Shown: positions 35,237-43,813, numbered from the stretch's first letter. The stretch: DNA of 64,000 bases from an uncultured Candidatus Pelagibacter sp. (GCA_905618915.1 CAJQTI010000002.1:1-64000); one strand, 5' to 3'. Numbers and translations are program-made. The notes: a model not told the origin generated them from the letters alone.

Positions 35237-35261
35237 CTATAATATGAAAATCATACTATAG
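35237..35261. promoter_or_regulatory. Dyad operator between hxlR-like gene and Rieske operon
   Basis: A 25-base near-perfect inverted repeat: left arm CTATAATATGA, centre AAA, right arm TCATACTATAG, with arms agreeing at 10 of 11 positions. It starts 73 bases upstream of the Rieske start codon and overlaps the likely -10 box of the hxlR-like gene. A second copy, 20 of 25 bases identical, sits at 37970-37994. The size and symmetry suit a dimeric winged-helix repressor such as HxlR. Confidence 0.72.
35238..35243 (+). promoter_or_regulatory. Candidate -10 box (TATAAT) of the hxlR-like gene
   Basis: A perfect TATAAT lies 24 bases before the ATG at 35268, inside the left operator arm, which would allow autorepression. 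No good -35 box is visible at the matching distance. Confidence 0.4.
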
Positions 35262-35267
35262 TACATT

Positions 35268-35633
35268 ATGTCGCAAAAAAAAATAAATTATCCACTCAAG
35301 AACACTCTTAACCTTTTAGATAATAGATTTAAGTTTGAAATTATTTTTTATTTAACACAAAATAAAATGCGTTTTGGAGAAATTAAAAGTAGCTTATTGC
35401 ATATAAATCAACAATTATTAGCAAAGCTACTGAAGCAATTAGAAAAAGATAAACTTATTAAAAAAAAAGAATTCAAAGGATTTCCAAAAAAAGTTGAATA
35501 TAGCATCACATTCTTTGGCCTTTTATTCAAACCATTAGTGGACAATATGCATAAGTGGGAAGAAAAGAATAAGAAAACTTTACTGAAAAATATCAATAAG
35601 AAAAATTCTGATTCTTTGTATGATTATTATTAA
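35268..35633 (+). CDS. HxlR-family winged-helix transcriptional regulator
   Basis: The 121-residue protein matches the HxlR family of MarR-like dimeric regulators: a first helix region LNLLDNRFKFEIIFYLTQNKMRFGEIK, the recognition-helix region INQQLLAKLLKQLEKDKLIKKK and a wing with FPKKVEYSIT. The usual HxlR N-terminal cysteine is not present, so redox or aldehyde sensing through it is not expected. It is divergent from the Rieske operon, and a dyad site lies between them and again before the desaturase-reductase operon. I infer that it controls both, as a local regulator of this oxygenase block. Confidence 0.87.
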   Translation: MSQKKINYPLKNTLNLLDNRFKFEIIFYLTQNKMRFGEIKSSLLHINQQLLAKLLKQLEKDKLIKKKEFKGFPKKVEYSITFFGLLFKPLVDNMHKWEEKNKKTLLKNINKKNSDSLYDYY

Positions 35634-35639
35634 TATAAA

Positions 35640-36875
35640 TTAAATTTTATTTAATTTATTTTTTTTATCAGATAGCAATTGGTTTGTTACCTTGGTTTTT
35701 TTTTCAGAAAGTTTTCCAGCTAGACGAATATCTCTACCTATTTTTCCTCCCACTCCTAAGCCGCAAGCACCAATTATTTTTCTATTTTTTAGAAAAAAAT
35801 ATATAATACCTTCCTCAAGTGACGAACCTCTTTGCGCTACAGAATCGTAATCATTGCATATTCCTGTAAGTTGTAAGTTTAAATTAAACTGATCAGACCA
35901 CATCCATGGTATAGCGTTATAAGAATTTTGTAATCCTGCAATATTTTTACCTGCATTTATACCATGATTTTGTGCATGCTTAAAAGACTCAAGGCGCATA
36001 TGTTCCTTATAAAAGGGATGATAAAAATTTGATACATCACCTGCCGCATAAACGTCTTCTATTGATGTTGCAGAAAATTCATCAGTGATAATTCCATTAT
36101 CGACTTTTAAAGATGTATTGTTAAAAATATCAGTATTAGGTATGGAACCAACACCTATAATGATTAAATCTGAGGTTAAAACTTGATTAGTATTAAGATA
36201 AATTTTAAATGTTTTATTATGTTTTTTAATATTTTCAATTTGAGTATTTAAGTTTATTTTCGCGCCTTCAGATTCATGTTTTTCTAGAATTAAATTAGCT
36301 ATTTGTTTTGGGATTACTCTCCCCATCAGCTGTTCTCCTTTCTCTAGGATTGTAACATTCTTCCCTTTTTGCAATGCTGATGAAGCAATTTCCAAACCTA
36401 TAAAACCACCCCCAATAATTGTTATATTGTTGGCTTTATTAATTTTATTTTTTAAATTATTGCTTTCTTCAAAGCTCCTTAAATAAATTATATTTTCTTC
36501 AGGTAAAATTATTTCCCCATTTATTTTTAAATGTCTGTTTGAACAGCCGGTGGCAATTAAAAGTCTGTCATACTGATAGGTATTTAATGAACAGCTAATT
36601 TTTTTGTTATCAAAATCTACCTTGGTTATTTTTGTGCTACCTTTAAATTTAATATTATTTTCTTTATAGAAATTTTCTGAAAAAAAAAGAAGATCATCAA
36701 ATGTAACTTTATCTAAAACATAATCTTTAGATAAGGGTGGTTTTTCGTAGGGTAAATATTTTTCGTCACTAATAATAGTTATATCTGAATTCTTATCAAT
36801 TAATCTAATTTCTTTTGCAGCATAGGCTGCAGCCTGACCGCCACCAAGAATTAATATTTTTTTTGTTTTATTCAT
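35640..36875 (-). CDS. FAD-dependent ferredoxin reductase (oxygenase type)
   Basis: A 411-residue flavoprotein of the rhodocoxin/putidaredoxin reductase type. It has the FAD-binding ILGGGQAAAYAAKEIR at the N-terminus, YLPYEKPPLSKDYV near residue 42, the NAD-binding ITIIGGGFIGLEIASSA near residue 150 and the second FAD motif VYAAGDVSNF near residue 280. It transfers electrons from NAD(P)H to a ferredoxin. It lies downstream of the desaturase at 36918 and, with the Rieske protein at 34841, completes an electron chain for the membrane oxygenases. Confidence 0.9.
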   Translation of the reverse strand: MNKTKKILILGGGQAAAYAAKEIRLIDKNSDITIISDEKYLPYEKPPLSKDYVLDKVTFDDLLFFSENFYKENNIKFKGSTKITKVDFDNKKISCSLNTYQYDRLLIATGCSNRHLKINGEIILPEENIIYLRSFEESNNLKNKINKANNITIIGGGFIGLEIASSALQKGKNVTILEKGEQLMGRVIPKQIANLILEKHESEGAKINLNTQIENIKKHNKTFKIYLNTNQVLTSDLIIIGVGSIPNTDIFNNTSLKVDNGIITDEFSATSIEDVYAAGDVSNFYHPFYKEHMRLESFKHAQNHGINAGKNIAGLQNSYNAIPWMWSDQFNLNLQLTGICNDYDSVAQRGSSLEEGIIYFFLKNRKIIGACGLGVGGKIGRDIRLAGKLSEKKTKVTNQLLSDKKNKLNKI

Positions 36876-36917
36876 CTATTAAAAATATAAGTAAATATCT
36901 AAAATATTCATGAGCAC

Positions 36918-37898
36918 TTAACCTGGAACTGTTAAAGGTATTTTATAATCTGGATCTTTGGCCTGTTTAAGTAATGCTGGAACAATCTCTTTATATGCAC
37001 CCCATAATCCTTTTCTTGCAGCTGGTGTTTGGTCTTTAATTAATACGTGTAATCTTTTTAAATTATAGGATGGAACCTGAGGAAACATGTGATGCTCAAC
37101 ATGATATTCCATATGCCAATATAAAAAACTAAAAATAGGATTTAGATAAACTGTTCTTGTTGATAAGCGATGATCTTTTACATCTTCTTGTAAACCCGCA
37201 TGCTGGGTAAGCCCCATTAACATAACTAATGTTTTTCCATAGAAATTTGGAAGAACAATAAATAATACTGGCAACCAAGACTGAAAATATACTGAGCAGA
37301 ATATTGTTGCTAGCCAAATAAATACATGGCTTCTTGCTGACCATCTACATTTAGATCTATCATCTTCAGGAATGCACACTTTCATTACTTCTGTTGTTAC
37401 TCCAAATGCATGTTTTATTGTTTCCCATTGAAGAGACTTTTTAAAAAAAACAAAACCTGAAAAAGGAATGAAATGAGAAAAGAAAACTAAAAGGTCAGTT
37501 GGTTTTTTAACGGCTAATTCAAAATCAACTGGATCACTAAAACTCGTGTAGGTATGATGATGGTAATGTGAATATCTCCATCTGATTGGCTCAAAATTAT
37601 CCATAAAGCTAGCTATGTAATAAAAAAAATCATTCCAAAATTTAGATTTAAATGCTGTTCTATGTCCAGTTTCATGCCACATGGCATCACTACATCCCCA
37701 TATATTTCCATAAATTAAGAAGAACAATAAAGACCACCAAGTACCCCATGTAGCGTAGGCTAAATAACCAAAAAATATTAAAGAAGAAAAATATATTAGC
37801 ATGTGCTTAAAGCCCTGCCAGTCAGATTTTTTGCAAAGTTCTTTGAATTCTTTTTTATCCACTTCACATCTAAACCACTTATCTATATCCACATCCAT
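36918..37898 (-). CDS. Fatty acid desaturase family membrane oxygenase (second paralog)
   Basis: The 326-residue membrane protein is a paralog of that at 32973. Its three histidine boxes are MWHETGHRTAF near residue 74, YSHYHHHTYTSF near 114 and YHVEHHMFP near 270. Both share a charged N-terminus (DIDKWF) and the GTWWS motif in an early membrane segment. It heads the operon with the ferredoxin reductase, preceded by the operator at 37970-37994. Together with its paralog it suggests two successive oxidations, or a heteromeric enzyme. Confidence 0.87.
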   Translation of the reverse strand: MDVDIDKWFRCEVDKKEFKELCKKSDWQGFKHMLIYFSSLIFFGYLAYATWGTWWSLLFFLIYGNIWGCSDAMWHETGHRTAFKSKFWNDFFYYIASFMDNFEPIRWRYSHYHHHTYTSFSDPVDFELAVKKPTDLLVFFSHFIPFSGFVFFKKSLQWETIKHAFGVTTEVMKVCIPEDDRSKCRWSARSHVFIWLATIFCSVYFQSWLPVLFIVLPNFYGKTLVMLMGLTQHAGLQEDVKDHRLSTRTVYLNPIFSFLYWHMEYHVEHHMFPQVPSYNLKRLHVLIKDQTPAARKGLWGAYKEIVPALLKQAKDPDYKIPLTVPG

Positions 37899-37969
37899 AT
37901 TATTAATTTACCATATTTTCATTAATTTTAAATTATAAAAATTAATCTTTTTAACAAATAATAGCCCAT

Positions 37970-37994
37970 TCATAGTGTGATTTTCATAGTATGG
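37970..37994. promoter_or_regulatory. Second copy of the HxlR-type dyad operator
   Basis: This 25-base site matches the operator at 35237-35261 at 20 positions when read in the opposite orientation, including an unbroken core TGATTTTCATA. It keeps dyad symmetry (8 of 11 arm positions). It begins 72 bases upstream of the desaturase start codon at 37898, almost the same distance (73) as at the Rieske operon. It is also 90 bases upstream of the divergent binding-protein gene at 38084, which could be affected too. Confidence 0.65.
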
Positions 37995-38083
37995 CTACTT
38001 AAGAATTATTAATTTTTAAGTTTGTAATAAATAAATTTATTACATAGAGTAAAAAAATAAAAAAATAATCTAATGGAGAAATA

Positions 38084-39061
38084 ATGAAAAAAATCTTAAC
38101 TTTCGTAGCGATACTTTTTGCTTTTGCATCAACTTCTGCAATGGCAAATGACTACAAATGTGATAAAAAATTTATCTTTTTTCCAGGTGGACCTGAAGGT
38201 GGACCATTTGGAACGATAGTTTATAATGGTGCAGTTGCAGCCGCAGAGCACACAGGTTGTAAAGTTGATTATTACTGGTCTCAATGGAACTCAGAAATAA
38301 TGATAAAACAATTTAAAGAAGCAGTAGCTCTTCAACCAGATGGAATTGCCATTTATGGTTTTCCTGGTGATGCTGCAATGAGACCTATTATTAATGAAGC
38401 AATAGAAATGGGAATAGTAATTACTACTATGAACACTCCACTTCCTGATTTAGAAGCAGAATTTAAAACTTCAGGATTTGGTTATGCAGGTGCTGATCTT
38501 TTTGATGCTGGTTTTAATCTTGGTAAAAAAGGTGTTGAAGTATGTGGCCTTAAAGCTGGAGATAAAGCTTTTATATGGGGTCTTGCAAGTATGCCAAATA
38601 GAGGTGAAAGAACTAAAGGTGCTATAGCTGGTGTTGAGTCTATGGGTGTTAAAGTTGTGTATCAGGAAATTCCTGACAACGTAAACTCTGATGCTTCTCA
38701 AGGTACTCCAATGTATGTTGCTACCTACGCTGCAAATCCTGATATCAAAATGGCTATTACTGATCATGGTGGTTTAACAGCAAGTTTACCTACTTACATG
38801 AAAGCTGCTGGCCACGGAACAGAAGCTGTTTGTGGTGCAGGTTTTGATTTATCAGCACCAATTGTTGATGGAATTAATTCTGGATACATTGATGTTGTAA
38901 TTGATCAACAACCTTTTATTCAAGGATATATGCCAATTGTGCAGCTTTACCTTTCTACTAAATTTGGTATGGCTGGTTTAGCAATGGATACTGGAGCAGC
39001 ATTTGTTACAAAAGCAAATATTGATGCAATAGCTCCGTTAGCAGCGCAACAAATCCGATAA
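38084..39061 (+). CDS. Sugar ABC transporter periplasmic substrate-binding protein
   Basis: A 325-residue type-1 periplasmic binding protein. The signal peptide (MKKILTFVAILFAFASTSAMA) ends in a clear AMA cleavage site. The mature protein starts with FIFFPGGPEGGPFGTIV, has ALQPDGIAIYGFPGDAAM near residue 88 and DVVIDQQPFIQGYMPIVQL near 270, a phrase shared with FrcB-type fructose/polyol binders. Shine-Dalgarno ATGGAGA precedes the ATG, and a terminator follows at 39082. The divergent oxygenase operon upstream shares its promoter gap. Ligand unknown. Confidence 0.9.
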   Translation: MKKILTFVAILFAFASTSAMANDYKCDKKFIFFPGGPEGGPFGTIVYNGAVAAAEHTGCKVDYYWSQWNSEIMIKQFKEAVALQPDGIAIYGFPGDAAMRPIINEAIEMGIVITTMNTPLPDLEAEFKTSGFGYAGADLFDAGFNLGKKGVEVCGLKAGDKAFIWGLASMPNRGERTKGAIAGVESMGVKVVYQEIPDNVNSDASQGTPMYVATYAANPDIKMAITDHGGLTASLPTYMKAAGHGTEAVCGAGFDLSAPIVDGINSGYIDVVIDQQPFIQGYMPIVQLYLSTKFGMAGLAMDTGAAFVTKANIDAIAPLAAQQIR

Positions 39062-39081
39062 TAATATAATATAATCATAAC

Positions 39082-39127
39082 AAGCCTGTCTTTTTAGTTG
39101 AAAAACTTTAAAAGACAGGCTTATTTT
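39082..39127 (+). terminator. Intrinsic terminator between binding protein and ATPase genes
   Basis: A 13-base-pair stem (arm AAGCCTGTCTTTT) with an inner AGTT-GAAA-AACT stem-loop is followed by a T-rich stretch. The ATPase start codon lies 12 bases later, so the rest of the operon depends on readthrough. Confidence 0.85.
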
Positions 39128-39138
39128 TAAGAAAAAAA

Positions 39139-39903
39139 ATGGAAGATCTTTTACAATTAAAAAATATTTATAAAGACTTTGGGAATGTTAAAGTTCTTAA
39201 GGACGTTAATATTAATATCAAAAAAGGTGAGGTAGTGGCTCTTATTGGCGATAATGGTGCTGGAAAATCTACTTTAATTAAAGTTATAACGGGAGTGCAT
39301 AAACCTTCATCAGGTCAAGTTTATTTTAAAGGCAATGAAGTTGTTTTAAAATCTGTCGCCCAATCAAGAAAAATGGGTATTGAAGCAGTATATCAAGAAA
39401 GAGCTTTATGCGATCAGCAAGAATTATGGAGAAATATATTTGCAGGAAGAGAAATTACTAATACTTTTGGTTTCATAGATATCAAGAAACAAAGAAAAGA
39501 AGCTGAGAAAATTCTAAGAGATTATATAGGCTTTACCTCTAAAGCTATCACTGTTGACTCAACTATAATGGGATTATCGGGTGGTGAAAAACAAGGAGTA
39601 GCTTTTGGAAGATCTTTATATTTTGATTCAGACTTAATTGTTCTTGACGAACCTACAATGGGCCTATCAATTCAGGAAACTGAAAAAGTTTTAAATTTTG
39701 TTAAAGGACTAAAAAAAGAAAATAAGTCTGCAATTTTTATAGATCATAATATTATTCATGTTTATGGAGCAGCTGATAGGTTTATAATTTTAGATAGAGG
39801 AGAAGTTGCGGGGGAGTTTAATAAAAATGAAATATCTAGAGATGAACTTGTTAAAAAAATGATTCAACTACATGAATCTGGAAAAATAAAGGTGAATGAT
39901 TAG
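39139..39903 (+). CDS. Sugar ABC transporter ATP-binding protein (single-domain)
   Basis: A 254-residue ATPase with Walker A GDNGAGKST (about residues 38-46), Q-loop in VYQERALCD, Walker B DLIVLDEPTMGL and switch histidine FIDHN. The signature motif reads LSGGEKQ, with Glu-Lys in place of the usual Gln-Arg. The gene is followed directly by the permease gene (TAG ATG). It drives import of the ligand bound by the protein at 38084. Confidence 0.91.
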   Translation: MEDLLQLKNIYKDFGNVKVLKDVNINIKKGEVVALIGDNGAGKSTLIKVITGVHKPSSGQVYFKGNEVVLKSVAQSRKMGIEAVYQERALCDQQELWRNIFAGREITNTFGFIDIKKQRKEAEKILRDYIGFTSKAITVDSTIMGLSGGEKQGVAFGRSLYFDSDLIVLDEPTMGLSIQETEKVLNFVKGLKKENKSAIFIDHNIIHVYGAADRFIILDRGEVAGEFNKNEISRDELVKKMIQLHESGKIKVND

Positions 39904-40881
39904 ATGAGCGCAATACTAAATAGCTATTTTGTAAAAACACATCGATTAGAGATAAGCATAACAATTATAGCAATTATTCTTTTCTTAATTTATTTGATAG
40001 GTGCCCCTCAAGTTTTCACACGATTTCCTATCTATAGAGCTTTTATGCAATCTATGCCATTTTTTGGTATCATAGCAATTTCAGTCACCTTTGTAATAAC
40101 ACTTGGTGAAATCGATTTATCATTTCCCTCAATTGTGGGAATAACTTCACTTACTTTTGGCTCTATATTAACTGTGACCGACGGTAATTTCTTTATCGCT
40201 TTTGCTTTAGCTTCAATGTTAGGGATGTTTGCAGGACTTATTAATGGACTTCTAGTAACTAAAATTGGGATACCCTCGATAGTTGCTACTATTGGAACAT
40301 TGTATTTTTGGAGAGGATTAGTGAATGTTGTTTCTCAAGGAAAAGGTGTTGCAATAGTAGATGTAGCAGATGGCACATGGCATCATGCTTTATTTGTGGA
40401 AAAATTTTTAGATAAAATCCCAGCACAATTTATTTGGTTCATCGTCTTAACTGGTTTAATGCAATGGGTTTACCGATATCATAAGTTTGGTAACCATATT
40501 CACTTTGTTGGTGATAACAAAGCTAGCTCTCAAATGATGGGTATCAACGTTGATAATGTTAAGATAATTGCTTTTGTTCAATTAGGTTTCTTCTCTTCTC
40601 TTGCTGGAATATTTACTATGTATGAAATGCTATATTTTTGGCCAACTCAGGGATCAGGATTAATGCTCACTACATTAGCTGCTGTTTTTGTTGGTGGAAC
40701 ATCAGTATTTGGTGGCAAAGGAACCATATTTGGAACCTTTATAGGGGTGTTAATTATTGGCTCTCTCGAGTCAGGTATAATCGCCTTAGGTTTATCTGGT
40801 TTTTATGTTCAGTTTATAAATGGGATAATGATAACTGGTGCAGTTACAATATATGCATTAATTCAGCGAAAAAAAACTTAG
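39904..40881 (+). CDS. Sugar ABC transporter permease
   Basis: The 325-residue inner-membrane protein has about eight to ten hydrophobic segments and family marks ISVTFVITLGEIDLSFPSIVG near residue 60, ATIGTLYFWRGLVNVV near 125, GNHIHFVGDNKASSQMMGI (cytoplasmic coupling loop) near 200 and AAVFVGGTSVFGGKGTIFG near 255. In place of the usual G-x-DLSVGS it has EIDLSFPS, a mild departure. It pairs with the ATPase immediately upstream. Confidence 0.9.
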   Translation: MSAILNSYFVKTHRLEISITIIAIILFLIYLIGAPQVFTRFPIYRAFMQSMPFFGIIAISVTFVITLGEIDLSFPSIVGITSLTFGSILTVTDGNFFIAFALASMLGMFAGLINGLLVTKIGIPSIVATIGTLYFWRGLVNVVSQGKGVAIVDVADGTWHHALFVEKFLDKIPAQFIWFIVLTGLMQWVYRYHKFGNHIHFVGDNKASSQMMGINVDNVKIIAFVQLGFFSSLAGIFTMYEMLYFWPTQGSGLMLTTLAAVFVGGTSVFGGKGTIFGTFIGVLIIGSLESGIIALGLSGFYVQFINGIMITGAVTIYALIQRKKT

Positions 40882-41024
40882 CTATTGTTTCTGTGTTAAA
40901 GCAAATTATATGGAAGAAAAAAAATATAGATATTAAGATTGGTATAAGTCAAAATTGGATAGAAAAAATATATTGATTGCTTTAGCTTTTTAATTATTAA
41001 CACCAAAAAAAAGGAAAAAATATT

Positions 41025-41774
41025 ATGAATAAATTTGATTTAACTAACAGGGTAGCGATTGTAACTGGTGGAGCCCAAGGTTTTGGTTTAGCTATTACAG
41101 AGAGATTTATTGAAGCTGGAGCAAAGGTTGTGATTTGGGATATCGATGAAGATGCTGCTAAAAAAGCAATAGATAAAGTAAACTCTAAAAACCTAAGTTA
41201 TCAAATTGTCGATGTAAGTAGTTTTGAGATTATTAACAAAAATTTATCTGAAATTGAAAGTAAGCATGGAAAAATTGATATCTTTATAAATAATGCTGGT
41301 ATTGCAGGAATGAATACAACGGTTGCTGAATACCCAATTGAAGAATGGAACAAAGTGATAAATTTAAATTTAAATTCAGTATTTTATTGCTGTAAAGCAG
41401 TTGTGCCATTTATGATTAAAAATGACTATGGAAGAATAGTTAATATTGCATCTATTGCTGGCAAAGAAGGTAACCCAAATGCGAGTGCTTACAGCACATC
41501 TAAAGCAGGAGTTATAGGATTAACTAAATCTTTAGGTAAAGAATTAGCTCTTAAAAATATTGCAGTAAATTGCATAACTCCAGCTGCAGCAAAAACAAGA
41601 ATATTTGACCAAATGACTGAAGAGCATATTAATTACATGCTTTCTAAAATTCCAAGAAATAGATTTGCTAAGGTTGATGAATTAGCATCATTAGTTACAT
41701 GGCTATCAAGCGAAGAAAATTCTTTTTCAACAGCCGCAGTATTTGATCTAAGCGGTGGTAGAGCAACTTACTAA
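41025..41774 (+). CDS. SDR family oxidoreductase
   Basis: A 249-residue classical short-chain dehydrogenase. Cofactor loop VTGGAQGFGLAI near residues 14-25, NNAGIAG near 88, catalytic Ser and YxxxK in IASIAGKEGNPNASAYSTSKAGVIG near 140-165 and the C-terminal FDLSGGRATY. Such proteins oxidise secondary alcohols of sugars or polyols with NAD. It lies between an ABC transporter and a ROK kinase (5-base gap), so it probably acts on the imported sugar. An AGGAAA stretch upstream may serve as ribosome binding site. Confidence 0.87.
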   Translation: MNKFDLTNRVAIVTGGAQGFGLAITERFIEAGAKVVIWDIDEDAAKKAIDKVNSKNLSYQIVDVSSFEIINKNLSEIESKHGKIDIFINNAGIAGMNTTVAEYPIEEWNKVINLNLNSVFYCCKAVVPFMIKNDYGRIVNIASIAGKEGNPNASAYSTSKAGVIGLTKSLGKELALKNIAVNCITPAAAKTRIFDQMTEEHINYMLSKIPRNRFAKVDELASLVTWLSSEENSFSTAAVFDLSGGRATY

Positions 41775-41779
41775 TAATT

Positions 41780-42682
41780 ATGCAAGTAGGTATAGATGTT
41801 GGTGCAACAAAGATAGAGAGTGTTTTACTTGAAAAAGATGGACAAGAAAAACATAGATCTAGAATACCATGCCCAAAAAATTACACTCAAATTATTACTT
41901 CAATAAGAGATATCCATAGACAATTAGAACTAGAATTTAAACAAGAACTTCCAGTTGGTGTTTGTCATCCAGGAGTTCACTCTCCTCAAACAGGATTGGT
42001 TAAAAACGCTCCCAACATAACTTGGTTAGAAAAAAAACCCTTTCAAAATGATTTACGCAAAGCACTTGGGAAAGAAGTGTTTTGTGAAAATGATGCAAAT
42101 TGTTTTGCTTTGTCAGAGGCTATAGATGGATCGGGCAAACATTACAAAATTGTTTATGGTATAATCTTGGGATCTGGAGTTGGAGGTGGTTTAGTGATTG
42201 ATAAAAAAATAGTAAGTGGTCCCAATGGTATTGCAGGAGAATGGGGTCATAATCAAATTGCTTATTTTGCTGCTAAAAAAGAAAATTTTGACTCGAGTAA
42301 TCCAAAAGAAGCTGAGATTGAAAGTTTTTTATCTGGCTTAGGTTTAGCGAAAAGATTTAACAAAATTCATGGAAAAAACTTAAAAACAAATGAAATTTTT
42401 GAACTTAATAGAAAACATGATTTAGATGCAGAAAGATTTATAGATGATTTTAAAGTAAATTTAGCAATGTCACTTTCAAGTATAATAAATATTTTAGATC
42501 CCGATGCTTTTGTTTTTGGAGGAGGAGTTTCAAATGAAATTGATTTTTTACATGAAATAGATTCACTAGTGAGGAAATTTGTTGTTGGCAGAGAATACGA
42601 AGGTGTTTTTTTAAAACCAAGATATGGTGATGCTAGTGGTGTTCGTGGTGCCGCAAGATTGGGAAGAAGCGTGACATATTAA
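41780..42682 (+). CDS. ROK family sugar kinase lacking the zinc motif
   Basis: A 300-residue ROK-family protein. The ATP-binding start MQVGIDVGATKIESVLL, the catalytic ENDANCFALSEA near residue 107, GIILGSGVGGGLVIDKK near 128 and GEWGHNQI near 158 are all present. The usual CxCGxxGCxE zinc-binding segment after the GH motif is absent; the aligned region reads AEIESFLSGLG with no cysteines. ROK kinases phosphorylate glucose, fructose, mannose or N-acetyl sugars. Loss of the zinc site occurs in some members and may change structure, not necessarily activity. Confidence 0.85.
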   Translation: MQVGIDVGATKIESVLLEKDGQEKHRSRIPCPKNYTQIITSIRDIHRQLELEFKQELPVGVCHPGVHSPQTGLVKNAPNITWLEKKPFQNDLRKALGKEVFCENDANCFALSEAIDGSGKHYKIVYGIILGSGVGGGLVIDKKIVSGPNGIAGEWGHNQIAYFAAKKENFDSSNPKEAEIESFLSGLGLAKRFNKIHGKNLKTNEIFELNRKHDLDAERFIDDFKVNLAMSLSSIINILDPDAFVFGGGVSNEIDFLHEIDSLVRKFVVGREYEGVFLKPRYGDASGVRGAARLGRSVTY

Positions 42683-42861
42683 TTATAAATTTCTCATTAT
42701 AATTCAATTTAGAAAATTATAATTCTACTAAAAACAAGAAAAGTAGGGAAAAAATCTTGATAAAAGAATGTCAATTAAAAGTTGTATTTATATTTTTTGT
42801 TATGATCTTTTCTCAAAGTAGTTATATTTATTTTTTTAAATTAAATTAACAGGGAGAGATA

Positions 42862-43767
42862 ATGAAAAAACTTATACTTTCAATTGCAGCCCTAGTATTT
42901 ATTACGAGTTCTGCATTTGCTGAGAGATACATCATGGTAACACATGGTGAAGGAAAAGATCCTTTTTGGCCAGTAGTTCAAAAAGGTGGTGAAGATGCAG
43001 CTCGAGCAATTGGTGCTGATTTTGAATACATCTACACCCCATCTGCTGATATGGCTGATATGGCAAGCGCAATTCAAGCTGCTGCAGCTACTCAACCAGA
43101 TGGTATGGTAGTTTCTTTACCAGACCCAGATGCATTAGGTCCAGCTATTAAAGCTGCTGTTGCTGCTGGTGTTCCAGTAATTACAATGAACTCTGGTTTA
43201 GAGTCTTCTGCTAGCCTAGGTGCTCTTATGCACGTTGGTCAACCTGAATTACTTGCTGGACAAAAAGCTGGTGAAAGAGCAAAAGCTGAAGGTGCTTCTA
43301 AAGCACTTTGTATGATTCAAGAAGCATACAACACAGCTCTTGTAGACAGATGTGAAGGTTACGGTGCAGCAGTTCCTATGCAAATGACTGATACTACATC
43401 TGACCCTGCAACTATTCAAACTAGAGCTACTGCTGCTTTACAAGCTAATAAAGATGTCGATGCAGTCCTTTCAGTAGGACCACACGTATGTGAAGCTGTT
43501 GATAAAGCTTTAGCTGATCTTGGTATGACAGTGCACCACTCTTGCTTTGACTTAAGTCCTGGAGTTATGGACCTAATCGGATCTGGAAGAGTTGCTTTCA
43601 CTATTGATCAACAACAAAGATTACAGGGTTATTTACCAATTATCGTATTACACCTGTACAATAACAGTGCTGGACTTCTTCCAGGAGCTAACATCCCTTC
43701 AGGACCAGGCTTCGTAGATAAGTCTAACGCTTCTTCAGTTGCTGCTCTTGCAGGAATTGACAGATAG
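42862..43767 (+). CDS. Sugar ABC transporter periplasmic substrate-binding protein (FrcB-like)
   Basis: A 301-residue binding protein with a signal peptide (MKKLILSIAALVFITSSAFA) cleaved before ERYIMV. The mature part has VTHGEGKDPFWPVVQKGGEDA, QPDGMVVSLPDPDALGPAI near residue 90 and FTIDQQQRLQGYLPIIVLHL near 255, as in FrcB-type binders. Codon use is richer in C-ending codons (AAC, TAC, GAC) than that of neighbours, which suggests very high expression. A strong Shine-Dalgarno (CAGGGAGAG) precedes the ATG and a terminator follows. Confidence 0.91.
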   Translation: MKKLILSIAALVFITSSAFAERYIMVTHGEGKDPFWPVVQKGGEDAARAIGADFEYIYTPSADMADMASAIQAAAATQPDGMVVSLPDPDALGPAIKAAVAAGVPVITMNSGLESSASLGALMHVGQPELLAGQKAGERAKAEGASKALCMIQEAYNTALVDRCEGYGAAVPMQMTDTTSDPATIQTRATAALQANKDVDAVLSVGPHVCEAVDKALADLGMTVHHSCFDLSPGVMDLIGSGRVAFTIDQQQRLQGYLPIIVLHLYNNSAGLLPGANIPSGPGFVDKSNASSVAALAGIDR

Positions 43768-43780
43768 TTAGTTAAAATTT

Positions 43781-43813
43781 AAAGGGCCGATTATTTAATC
43801 GGCCCTTTTTTTT
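43781..43813 (+). terminator. Intrinsic terminator between binding protein and permease genes
   Basis: A 12-base-pair GC-containing stem (arm AAAGGGCCGATT, 4-base loop) is followed by a T-run. The permease ATG is 27 bases further. It is the strongest terminator of the set. Confidence 0.9.

Noticed and set aside
37129-37344. 71-residue minus-strand ORF in the desaturase gene
   Set aside because: Alternative frame of 36918-37898, whose histidine boxes establish the true frame.
40638-40976. 112-residue plus-strand ORF at the end of the permease gene
   Set aside because: Out-of-frame shadow of the permease extending into the gap; Trp/Cys/Asn-rich and not protein-like.
40896-40986. Separated inverse copies of TAAAGCAA/TTGCTTTA in the gap after the permease at 39904
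   Set aside because: Arms are about 65 bases apart and AT-rich; no convincing hairpin or operator layout.
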